This document shows, in pieces, positions 24,513 through 31,940 of a stretch of DNA of 64,000 nucleotides (position 1 is the first letter of the stretch; each line of letters begins with the position of its first letter). The position numbers were made by a program, and so were the translations under genes. The stretch lies in contig NZ_JANUGX010000025.1 of assembly GCF_024753245.1 (NCBI RefSeq), forward strand, positions 44,146 to 108,145. The letters are read 5' to 3'. This DNA comes from Massilia norwichensis (lineage in GTDB: Bacteria; Pseudomonadota; Gammaproteobacteria; Burkholderiales; Burkholderiaceae_D). The notes below the pieces were generated by a model. That model was not told where the DNA came from. It did not search any database and saw only the letters and a program-made list of their open reading frames with translations.

Positions 24513-24694
24513 ATTTTTCTCCTCTTCGATGCCGGATTCCAAAGTCAGGATTATGCCCGATGGCAGTTCCGACGAGTCCGGCAGACCGCTTGTGCTTCCA
24601 CAACATGCACGGTGCATGGGTTGATAGAGTCTGGTGGTCCGCTGCCGGTGGCGGCGATTGACGCTGCCTCGGGGCAGCGGATGAGAGGAAAGCG

Positions 24695-25303
24695 ATGGCG
24701 ATCCGTTACGGCTGTTTCTTCAGCTATGCCCATGGGCGGCATGAGCTCATGCAGCGCTTCAAGACCACCCTGGCCGATGCGCTGCGCTGCTACCTGGAGC
24801 CCTATTTCGACAATGAAGACGAACTGTTCGTCGATGCCGAGCAGCTCGGCGGCGGCGACGACCTCGACCGCAAGATCGCGCGCGCGATGTGCGAGAGCGT
24901 CTGCATGATCATGATCTACACCCCGAAGTACGAAGCGCACGCCTACACGCGCCGCGAGTACGCAGCCATGCGCCAGCTGGAAATCGAGCGCAGAAAATGG
25001 TATGCGCTGCCCAGCCATCTGATCATCCCGGTCATCATGACCCAGCATCCGGACCAGTTGCCGCGGCAGATCACCGAGTCCAGCTTCTACGTCGATTTTT
25101 CGCGCTTCACGATGGCGACCGCGGACCTGAAATCGAATCCCGACTTCCTGCCCGACATCGACAAGATGGTCAGGCGCATCGTCACGCATTACCAATGCTT
25201 GAAAAAATACATGCCGCCGGGGCACGACTGCAACCAATTCGAGCTCCCCGATGTCCCACCCCCATGGCGCGAAATTACGGATACCACCTTCCCGAAAAAA
25301 TGA
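24695..25303 (+). CDS. TIR-domain protein
   Basis: The 202-residue protein is a single TIR domain with a short C-terminal extension. The order of elements fits: strand A Y-G-C-F-F-S-Y-A-H (5-13), the BB-region E-L-F-V-D-A-E-Q-L-G-G-G-D-D-L (43-57), helix A-R-A-M-C-E-S, strand M-I-M-I-Y-T-P-K-Y, and Y-T-R-R-E-Y (84-89), where E88 is placed like the catalytic Glu of NAD-cleaving TIRs. Strand D is HLIIPVIMT. It therefore may hydrolyse NAD+ or make a nucleotide signal on activation. ATG 24695 has AGAGGAAAG. It is followed 8 bp later by the ATPase gene, so the two likely form one unit. Confidence 0.85.
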   Translation: MAIRYGCFFSYAHGRHELMQRFKTTLADALRCYLEPYFDNEDELFVDAEQLGGGDDLDRKIARAMCESVCMIMIYTPKYEAHAYTRREYAAMRQLEIERRKWYALPSHLIIPVIMTQHPDQLPRQITESSFYVDFSRFTMATADLKSNPDFLPDIDKMVRRIVTHYQCLKKYMPPGHDCNQFELPDVPPPWREITDTTFPKK

Positions 25304-25311
25304 GGAGCAAT

Positions 25312-26526
25312 ATGGATACCAACCGCATCACCGCTGCGCCGGGGTTTGCCGGCGAGGTGACGACGTTCTACGCGTACGATGGCGCGGGTGCGCGCAGTCG
25401 CGCGCTTGTTCATGCCGCATGGCTATTGTCCGGCCGCAATCACGCCAAAACGCCCGTGTTGATGATCGACTGGGACCTCGAAGGCCCCGGCCTGCACCAT
25501 TATTTCCCCAGGCAGCCGTCGCAGCCCGAACGCCAGGGCGTACTCGAGCTGTTCGAGGCCTGCCGCGAGCGCCTGCAAGCACTCGGCCGCGCACCGGGCG
25601 ACGAGGTACGCGAGCTGGCCGACCACATCCTCGACGGTATAGCCTGGGACGACTACATCGAGCGCGTCGACGACAGCCGCCCGCTGTACCTGATGCGCGC
25701 CGGCTGCTTCGACGACAGCTACGGCGAGCGGGTCGACCGGCTCGACTGGGATGCGCTGTTCTGCGCCTGTCCGGCCCTGTTCCGCAGCTTTGCCGCGCAC
25801 CTGACGCGGCGCTTCGCCCATGTGCTGGTCGATTGCCGCAGCGGCCGCTCGGCCGCCACCAGCGTTTGCACGGCGCTGCTGCCGGACAAGATGGTCGGTT
25901 TGTTCACGCCGGAACCGCGCAGCCTCGACGGGCTCGGCGGGGTGGTGCGGCGCGCGCTCGACTACCGCTGCAGCCACGAGGACGAGCAGCGGCCGCTGCT
26001 GGTCTATCCGCTGCCCAGCCCGCCGGACGGCACGGTCGAAGGCCGGCTCAGCTGGCGCCACGGCGATGCCGGCCACGGCCGGCCCGGCTACCAGGCGCTG
26101 CTCGAAGGCCTGTTGGGAGAATGCTACGGCCTGGCCGGGGTCGGCCTCGACAGCTACCTCGACGAAGTGCAGCTGCTGCAGGCCGGCCTGGGCGAGGCAG
26201 CCGTGCCCGCGCCGCGCAGCGCCGAACGCGACCGGCTGGGTCCGGTGCGCAGCATCGAAACCCTGCTCGAATGGATGGAGCCTGGTCACTTCCCGTGGCG
26301 GCCGCTGGCCGAGGTGCGCCTGGTGCAGGCGGTCGAGGCACTGCGCGAACGCGCCGGCGATACCCAGGCGCCGCCGCTGGCCCGCGAGCTGGCGCGCCTG
26401 GGCCAGCTCTACCTGGGGCAGCAGGGTGACGAACTGGAAGCCGCGCGCCGGCTCGAGCAGCACGTGATCGCGCTGGAAGAGGGCTTGCACGCGATGGAGG
26501 AGGGCCGGCGGGCCGTTCGCGGCTGA
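25312..26526 (+). CDS. SIMIBI (MinD/ParA-like) ATPase with degenerate P-loop, TIR partner
   Basis: The 404-residue protein starts at ATG 25312 behind TGAGGAGC. The N-terminus reads F-Y-A-Y-D-G-A-G-A-R-S (19-29), aligning with the F-Y-S-Y-K-G-G-V-G-R-S form of KGGVGR-variant ATPases but with the lysine replaced by Asp23 and two Gly by Ala. The next strand V-L-M-I-D-W-D-L-E-G-P-G-L (49-61) matches Walker A' of that family, and HVLVDCRSGRS (about 171-181) matches the second Asp strand. The C-terminal third is helical and repeat-like (LARELARLGQLYLGQQ...). The lost lysine suggests weak or no ATP hydrolysis. Similar ATPases occur next to TIR-like proteins in predicted bacterial conflict systems; the role here is inferred. 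Confidence 0.75.
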   Translation: MDTNRITAAPGFAGEVTTFYAYDGAGARSRALVHAAWLLSGRNHAKTPVLMIDWDLEGPGLHHYFPRQPSQPERQGVLELFEACRERLQALGRAPGDEVRELADHILDGIAWDDYIERVDDSRPLYLMRAGCFDDSYGERVDRLDWDALFCACPALFRSFAAHLTRRFAHVLVDCRSGRSAATSVCTALLPDKMVGLFTPEPRSLDGLGGVVRRALDYRCSHEDEQRPLLVYPLPSPPDGTVEGRLSWRHGDAGHGRPGYQALLEGLLGECYGLAGVGLDSYLDEVQLLQAGLGEAAVPAPRSAERDRLGPVRSIETLLEWMEPGHFPWRPLAEVRLVQAVEALRERAGDTQAPPLARELARLGQLYLGQQGDELEAARRLEQHVIALEEGLHAMEEGRRAVRG

Positions 26527-26656
26527 GAACGGCCGGGTCCGAGTGTGGCGCAGGTGCGACGGCAGGCTGCGCCGGCGCCGGTCGCGGTGGGACGCATATC
26601 GTCCCGATGAGCAATAAATGTGCAGCCCTGAGCGTCGATACCGCCGTTGCTTCAGG

Positions 26657-26662
26657 TAAAAT
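26657..26662 (+). promoter_or_regulatory. Candidate -10 element (TAAAAT) of surE
   Basis: GGTAAAATCG places TAAAAT 7 nt before the surE ATG, so transcription would begin at or next to the start codon and the mRNA would be nearly leaderless. No convincing -35 hexamer is visible. The same TAAAATCG string precedes marC and ndk and hisZ. Confidence 0.35.
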
Positions 26663-26669
26663 CGCACGC

Positions 26670-27407
26670 ATGCGTATTCTTATCAGTAACGACGACGGTT
26701 ATCTCGCACCTGGTATCCAGGCGCTGGCCGACGCGCTTGCCGCGGTCGCCGACATCGTGGTGGTCGCTCCCGACAGCAACCGTTCGGGCGCATCCAACTC
26801 GCTGTCGCTGGACCGGCCGCTGTCGGTGTCGAAAGCTGCGAACGGTTTCTATTTTGTCAACGGCACCCCGACCGACTGCGTGCACATCGCGCTGACCGGG
26901 ATGCTCGACTATCGCCCGGACCTGGTCGTCTCCGGCGTCAACAACGGCCAGAACATGGGGGACGACACCCTGTATTCCGGTACCGTGGCGGCCGCGACCG
27001 AGGCTTACCTGTTCGGCATCCCGGCGATCGCCTTTTCCCAGGTGCACAGCGGCTGGTCCGAGGTCGACTCGGCCGCGCGCGTGGCGCGCGACATCGTGCT
27101 GCGCCACTTCGAGACCCTGGAATCGCCTTTCCTGCTCAACGTAAATATCCCGAACCTGCCCTATGAGCAGATGGGCCCGCTTACCGCCACCCGGCTCGGA
27201 CGCCGTCACCAGGCCGAGCCCGTGATCCGCGGCCAGGATCCGCGCGGGCGCGAGATCTTCTGGATCGGCGCGCCGGGCGCCTGCCGCGACGCGGGGGAGG
27301 GGACCGACTTCTACGCCACCAGTCAGGGGCAGGTGTCGATCACACCACTGCAGGTGGACCTGACCCACCGCGAACAGCTGGATGCCTTGCGAGGGTGGCT
27401 GAAATGA
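26670..27407 (+). CDS. surE: 5'/3'-nucleotidase SurE
   Basis: The 245-residue survival protein dephosphorylates nucleoside monophosphates and short polyphosphates in stationary phase. The start MRILISNDDGYLAPGIQAL carries the metal-binding D-D pair (residues 8-9), followed by VVAPDSNRSGASNSLSL, NGTPTDCVHIAL, DLVVSGVNNGQNMGDDTLYSGTVAAATEA and a C-terminal T-D-F-Y-A-T-S-Q-G segment. Start at ATG 26670 matches the family; an upstream ATG at 26607 would add an unlikely leader. The stop overlaps the pcm start by four bases. Confidence 0.96.
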   Translation: MRILISNDDGYLAPGIQALADALAAVADIVVVAPDSNRSGASNSLSLDRPLSVSKAANGFYFVNGTPTDCVHIALTGMLDYRPDLVVSGVNNGQNMGDDTLYSGTVAAATEAYLFGIPAIAFSQVHSGWSEVDSAARVARDIVLRHFETLESPFLLNVNIPNLPYEQMGPLTATRLGRRHQAEPVIRGQDPRGREIFWIGAPGACRDAGEGTDFYATSQGQVSITPLQVDLTHREQLDALRGWLK

Positions 27408-28267
27408 GTGAAAAGCGCAGCAACTTCCCCCTGCCGCTGTCGTCCGTAACGGGCGCAGGGACACGAAAGCCTGCTGCGCCGGCGCCGGTGGCGACGCCGC
27501 AAACGGCAACCCAGAACGCCCGTACCAGCCAGGTCCAGACCCGGCAGGCGCCGCCGCCCGCGCCGCGCCCGGTCGCGCCCGGCACGCCCCAGCCTGTCCA
27601 GCCGCAGCAGACCATGCAGCGCTCCGAGCTCGCCGCCACCGAGGCGCCGCGCCGCGCGATGGCCGCCTACGTCGCGCGCCTGGGCGTCAAGGATGGGCAG
27701 GTGCTGGCCGCACTGGAAACCGTGCCGCGCCATATGTTCATCGAATCGGCCCTGTCGAGCCAGGCCTATGCCGACGTGTCCTTGCCGATCGGCCACAATC
27801 AGACGATTTCCCAGCCGTATATCGTGGCGCGGATGATCGAATTGCTCCGCGGAAGCGGCCAGCCGCTGCGCCGCGTACTCGAGATCGGCACCGGCTGCGG
27901 CTACCAGGCGGCAGTGCTGTCCTGTGTGGCGCAGGAGGTGTATTCGATCGAGCGCATCAAGCCATTGCACGAGCTCGCCAAGGCCAACCTGAGACCCTTG
28001 CGCATCGCTAACCTGCGCTTGCAATACGGAGATGGTATGCTTGGGCTGCCGCAAGTGGCGCCTTTCGACGGCATCATCCTTGCGGCGGCCGGCCTCGAGG
28101 TGCCGCGGGCACTGCTTGAGCAGCTCGCCATTGGCGCCCGGCTGGTCGCGCCCGTCGGCGCGCAGGTCCAGCACCTGCAGCGCATCACCCGCATCGGCAA
28201 ATCGGAATGGACCAGCGAAACGCTGGAAGCCTGTCATTTTGTCCCGCTGCGGCCAGGCATCGTCTGA
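27404..28267 (+). CDS. pcm: Protein-L-isoaspartate O-methyltransferase
   Basis: The 287-residue protein repairs isoaspartyl residues using S-adenosylmethionine. Residues 1-75 are a Pro/Ala/Gln-rich disordered extension not present in the 208-residue E. coli enzyme. The catalytic domain has VPRHMFIESALSSQAYADVSLPIGHNQTISQPYIVARM, the SAM motif VLEIGTGCGYQAAVLS, and post-II/III motifs FDGIILAAAGLEVP and LVAPVG. ATG 27404 lies in an ATGA overlap with the surE stop, implying translational coupling. Confidence 0.95.
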   Translation: MSEKRSNFPLPLSSVTGAGTRKPAAPAPVATPQTATQNARTSQVQTRQAPPPAPRPVAPGTPQPVQPQQTMQRSELAATEAPRRAMAAYVARLGVKDGQVLAALETVPRHMFIESALSSQAYADVSLPIGHNQTISQPYIVARMIELLRGSGQPLRRVLEIGTGCGYQAAVLSCVAQEVYSIERIKPLHELAKANLRPLRIANLRLQYGDGMLGLPQVAPFDGIILAAAGLEVPRALLEQLAIGARLVAPVGAQVQHLQRITRIGKSEWTSETLEACHFVPLRPGIV

Positions 28268-28296
28268 GAATGCCAGAAAGTCGTAACAAGAATTAG

Positions 28297-29241
28297 ATGA
28301 GAATGAAACCAACACCCCGCCTTGCCCTTCTGACCGTCAGTATCGTGCTGAGCGCTTGCAGCACCGAAACCCGCCAGGCGCCCGTGATCGATCGTCCGGC
28401 GCCGACCGCCGCCAACAAGAGTCCGCGTCCGCATCCGCCCGTCGTGGCCCCGTCCAACGACGAACCGAAGGCCGACGCGCGCGGCAGCTATACCGTGCGC
28501 AGGGGCGACACGCTGCTGAAGATCGCCCTCGACTTCGGCCAGAATTACCGCGACATCGTCGCCTGGAACAATCTGGCCAACCCGGACGACATCAAGGTCG
28601 GCCAGGTGCTGCGCGTCCTGCCGCTGGAGCGTAACAACGGCAACGGCAACAATAACAACAACGGCCTGGCCGGCACCAACCCGATCACGATGCCGGGCGT
28701 CGACAAGCCAGCCGTGCCGCCGAAGAAGATCGCGCCGCGCGGCGACAAGAAGCCCTACACCGAAGGCGGCCTGGCCGATGCCAAGGACGACAACCCGGGC
28801 GTCAATCCGAAAGCCGCCGAGCGCCCGTCCGGCGGACTGGCCACCGGCAGCGTGGTCACCGCCAACGACGACGAGAAGCTGAGCTGGATGTGGCCGTCCA
28901 ACGGCAGGATCATCGCCACTTTCGACGACGGCAAGAGCAAGGGCATCGACATTGCCGGCAGGCTCGGCCAGCAGGTGATGGCGGCCAGTCCCGGAAAGGT
29001 GATGTACGCAGGGAGCGGTATCCGCGGATATGGTAATCTCGTGATTGTTAAGCACAGCAACACCCTGCTGTCGGCGTACGCGCACAACCGCGCAATCCTC
29101 GTCAAGGAAGGCGAAAGCGTGGCCAAGGGCCAGGCGATCGCCGAGATGGGCGATTCCGACGCCGACACGGTCAAACTGCATTTCGAGATACGCCTGCTGG
29201 GCAAGCCGGTCGACCCGTCGAAATACCTGCCCAGCCGCTAG
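28297..29241 (+). CDS. nlpD: Murein hydrolase activator NlpD
   Basis: The 314-residue outer-membrane lipoprotein has a signal ending in the lipobox V-L-S-A-C, a LysM domain (YTVRRGDTLLKIALDFGQNYRDIVAWNN, about 66-110), a long Asn/Gly/Pro linker, and a C-terminal LytM/M23 domain (about 195-310) with FDDGKSKGIDIAGRLGQQVMAASPGKVMYAG. The usual catalytic HxxxD and HxH zinc ligands are partly missing (G-I-D-I; K-L-H-F-E), consistent with a non-catalytic activator of amidase AmiC. It overlaps no neighbour; rpoS starts 9 bp later. Confidence 0.94.
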   Translation: MRMKPTPRLALLTVSIVLSACSTETRQAPVIDRPAPTAANKSPRPHPPVVAPSNDEPKADARGSYTVRRGDTLLKIALDFGQNYRDIVAWNNLANPDDIKVGQVLRVLPLERNNGNGNNNNNGLAGTNPITMPGVDKPAVPPKKIAPRGDKKPYTEGGLADAKDDNPGVNPKAAERPSGGLATGSVVTANDDEKLSWMWPSNGRIIATFDDGKSKGIDIAGRLGQQVMAASPGKVMYAGSGIRGYGNLVIVKHSNTLLSAYAHNRAILVKEGESVAKGQAIAEMGDSDADTVKLHFEIRLLGKPVDPSKYLPSR

Positions 29242-29250
29242 CGAGGACCA

Positions 29251-30264
29251 ATGACGCTGCCGCCCGACCCGCTGGACCAGGACCCGCCGGACAACGCGGC
29301 GGACGATGTGCCGGAAGAGGCGCTGGGCGACGGCGACTTCGGCGCCGACGGCAGCGAGCGTCCCGAGCTCCTGCCCGAAGGGCCGGCGGAAGGCGTCGAC
29401 GAGCTCAAGAGCGTGCTGCAGGCCGAGCTCTCCACCGATACCACCCAGCATTACCTGAACCGGATCGGCGCCAAGCCCCTGCTCACGGCCGAGCAGGAAG
29501 TCCATTACGCGACCCTGGCCAAGGCTGGAGATTTTGCCGCCCGGCAAAAAATGATCGAGCACAATCTGCGCCTGGTCGTCTCGATCGCCAAGCACTACAT
29601 CAACCGCGGCGTGGTGCTGCTCGACCTGATCGAGGAAGGCAACATCGGCCTGATGCGGGCGATCGACAAATTCGAGCCCGAGCGCGGTTTCCGTTTCTCG
29701 ACCTATGCGACCTGGTGGATCCGCCAGAGCATCGAGCGCGCCATCATGAACCAGGCCCGCACCGTGCGCCTGCCGGTGCACATGGTGCGCGAGCTGAACC
29801 AGGTGCTGCGCGCCAAGTACCACCTCGAAGCCCAGCACCACGACGGCAAGGAAGCCAGCGCCGAGGACATCGCCAGCCTGGTCGGGCGCCCGGTGGAGGA
29901 GGTGCAGGACATCCTGGCGCTGTCCGAGCACGCCGCCTCGCTCGACGCCCCGCTCGACAACGACCCGCAGACCAGCCTGATGGACATGCTGCCCGACGAC
30001 GGCGACGTCAGCCCCGACGCCCACGCCGAGCACCACGAGATGACGGTGCTGGTGCGCGACTGGCTGCAGAAGCTGCCGGACAAGCAGCGCGTGGTGGTGA
30101 TGCGCCGTTTCGGCCTCGACAACGACGATCCGGCCACCCTCGAAACCCTGGCCGAGGAGATGGGCGTGACGCGCGAGCGGGTGCGCCAGATCCAGCAGGA
30201 AGCCCTGGTCAAGCTGAAGCGGGCCATGGCCGCCCGTGGCGTCGTGCGCGATTCGCTGCTATGA
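29251..30264 (+). CDS. rpoS: RNA polymerase sigma factor RpoS
   Basis: The 337-residue group-2 sigma factor directs stationary-phase and general stress transcription. After an acidic 60-residue N-terminus come region 1.2 (DTTQHYLNRIGAKPLLTAEQE), region 2 with DLIEEGNIGLMRAIDKFEPERGFRFSTYATWWIRQSIERAIMNQ (-10 recognition), region 3 (LPVHMVRELNQVLR), and region 4 with DEMG-type helix ETLAEEMGVTRERVRQIQQEALVKLK (-35 recognition). Order surE-pcm-nlpD-rpoS is conserved. ATG 29251 follows GAGGA. Confidence 0.97.
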   Translation: MTLPPDPLDQDPPDNAADDVPEEALGDGDFGADGSERPELLPEGPAEGVDELKSVLQAELSTDTTQHYLNRIGAKPLLTAEQEVHYATLAKAGDFAARQKMIEHNLRLVVSIAKHYINRGVVLLDLIEEGNIGLMRAIDKFEPERGFRFSTYATWWIRQSIERAIMNQARTVRLPVHMVRELNQVLRAKYHLEAQHHDGKEASAEDIASLVGRPVEEVQDILALSEHAASLDAPLDNDPQTSLMDMLPDDGDVSPDAHAEHHEMTVLVRDWLQKLPDKQRVVVMRRFGLDNDDPATLETLAEEMGVTRERVRQIQQEALVKLKRAMAARGVVRDSLL

Positions 30265-30277
30265 TGTTCGGCTTTCC

Positions 30278-30385
30278 CCGTCGTTCCCGCGAAAGCGGGA
30301 ACCCATACCGAGCAAGCGTAGTCGTCATGCCGGCGTACCGGCTTCGCTAGCTTCAGCATGGGGCCCCGTTTCCACGGGGACGACG
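30278..30385. repeat. Dispersed palindromic repeat, family A, full copy
   Basis: Left hairpin GTTCCCGC-GAAA-GCGGGAAC, right arm CCCCGT-TTCCA-CGGGGACGACG; the outer CGTCGTTCCCGC and GGGGACGACG ends face each other over 108 bp. It separates rpoS from rlmD. Confidence 0.8.
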
Positions 30386-30410
30386 TTGTTCCCCGTTTTC
30401 TTCTATCCCC

Positions 30411-31811
30411 ATGCAAGAAACCTTCATCAAGATCAAATCCCTCGACATGGACGCGCGCGGCGTCGGCCACCTGGAAAACGAAGACGGTTCGCCGGGCAAG
30501 GTGATCTTCGTCGAAGGCGCGCTGCCGGGCGAGACGGTCAGCTTCGAGACCCTGCGCAAGAAGAAGAACTGGGAATCGGGCCGCATGGTCACGCTGAAGC
30601 AGGCTTCGTCGATGCGGGTCGAGCCCAAGTGCGAGCACTTCTGGCATTGCGGCGGCTGCTCGATGCAGCACCTGGAACCTTCGGCCCAGGTGGCGATGAA
30701 GCAGCGTGTGCTCGAAGACAACCTCTGGCACATCGGCAAGACCAAGGCCGAGAACATCATGCGTCCGATGTACGGCCCGACCTGGGGCTACCGCTACCGC
30801 GCGCGCCTGTCGGTGCGCCACGTGGCCAAGAAGGGCGGCATGCTGGTCGGCTTCCACGAGCGCCATTCGAGCTACGTGGCCGACATGACCAACTGCTACA
30901 TCGTGCCGCCGCACGTCGCGAAAATGCTGGTGCCGCTGCGCGAACTGATCGGTTCGCTCTCGATCTTCAATCAGATGCCGCAGATCGAGCTGGCGGTCGG
31001 CGAAGAATCGACCGTGCTGGTGCTGCGCATCATGGCGCCGCTCACCCCCGCCGACGAAACCCTGGTCAAGGCTTTCGCCGATCAGTGGAACATCGAATGG
31101 TGGCTGCAGCCGAAGGGTCCGGACACGGCTTACCCCTACTACCCGAAGAAAACCGAGCTGTACTACACCCTGCCGGAATTCGGCATCCGCATGCCGTTCA
31201 AGCCGACCGATTTCACCCAGGTCAACCACCAGATCAACCGTCTGCTGGTACACAAGGCGCTGGGCCTGCTGCAGGTCGAGAAGGAGGACCGCGTGGCCGA
31301 CCTGTTCTGCGGCCTCGGCAACTTTACGCTGCCGCTGGCGACCCAGGCGCGTGAAGTGGTGGGCATCGAGGGCAGCACCGCGCTGACCACGCGCGCTCTG
31401 GAAAATGCGCGCGCCAACGGCCTGTCCGATAAAACCAGCTTCTCGACGCGCAACCTGTTCGAGATCACCAAGGACGACCTGATCGCCCTGGGCAAGTTCG
31501 ACCGCATGCTGGTCGATCCGCCGCGCGACGGCGCGGTGGCGCTGGCCGTGGCCCTGGCCGAGCTGCGCCTGACGCATCCGGAGCTGCTGCCCAAGCGCAT
31601 TGTTTATGTCTCCTGCAGCCCGTCGACGCTGGCGCGCGACACCGGCATCCTGACCCACCGCGCCGGCTACAAGATGAGCAAGGCGGGCGTGGCCAACATG
31701 TTCCCGCATACCTCGCACGTGGAATCGATCGGCGTGTTCGACCTGCTGGAAGATTTCGTGCCTCGGCAGTTCGAGGTGAAGGACGTGGCGCAGCAGCCGG
31801 AAGCGCAATAA
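30411..31811 (+). CDS. rlmD: 23S rRNA (uracil-1939-C5)-methyltransferase RlmD
   Basis: The 466-residue enzyme methylates U1939 of 23S rRNA with SAM. It has an N-terminal TRAM-type beta domain (KIKSLDMDARGVGHLEN...), four cluster-type cysteines in KCEHFWHCGGCSMQHL plus a later C in MTNCYIV, the SAM motif VADLFCGLGNFTLPLA, and the catalytic VSCSPSTLARD near the C-terminus. Length is slightly above the E. coli protein (433). ATG 30411 lacks an obvious Shine-Dalgarno sequence. Confidence 0.93.
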   Translation: MQETFIKIKSLDMDARGVGHLENEDGSPGKVIFVEGALPGETVSFETLRKKKNWESGRMVTLKQASSMRVEPKCEHFWHCGGCSMQHLEPSAQVAMKQRVLEDNLWHIGKTKAENIMRPMYGPTWGYRYRARLSVRHVAKKGGMLVGFHERHSSYVADMTNCYIVPPHVAKMLVPLRELIGSLSIFNQMPQIELAVGEESTVLVLRIMAPLTPADETLVKAFADQWNIEWWLQPKGPDTAYPYYPKKTELYYTLPEFGIRMPFKPTDFTQVNHQINRLLVHKALGLLQVEKEDRVADLFCGLGNFTLPLATQAREVVGIEGSTALTTRALENARANGLSDKTSFSTRNLFEITKDDLIALGKFDRMLVDPPRDGAVALAVALAELRLTHPELLPKRIVYVSCSPSTLARDTGILTHRAGYKMSKAGVANMFPHTSHVESIGVFDLLEDFVPRQFEVKDVAQQPEAQ

Positions 31812-31831
31812 GCAGACCTGCAGTATGTGCT

Positions 31832-31939
31832 CGTCATCCCCGTGAAAACGGGGATCCATGCTGAGGTGCCGCAGTCGTAATGCAGGTGTTGCGGCTTCGC
31901 TCAGTTCCGTATGGATTCCCGCCTGCGCGGGAATGACGG
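31832..31939. repeat. Dispersed palindromic repeat, family A, full copy
   Basis: Left arm CGTCATCCCCGTGAAAACGGGGATCCAT and right arm ATGGATTCCCGCCTGCGCGGGAATGACGG face each other. The element ends one base before the convergent kinase gene stop codon region (31941). Confidence 0.83.
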
Positions 31940-31940
31940 A

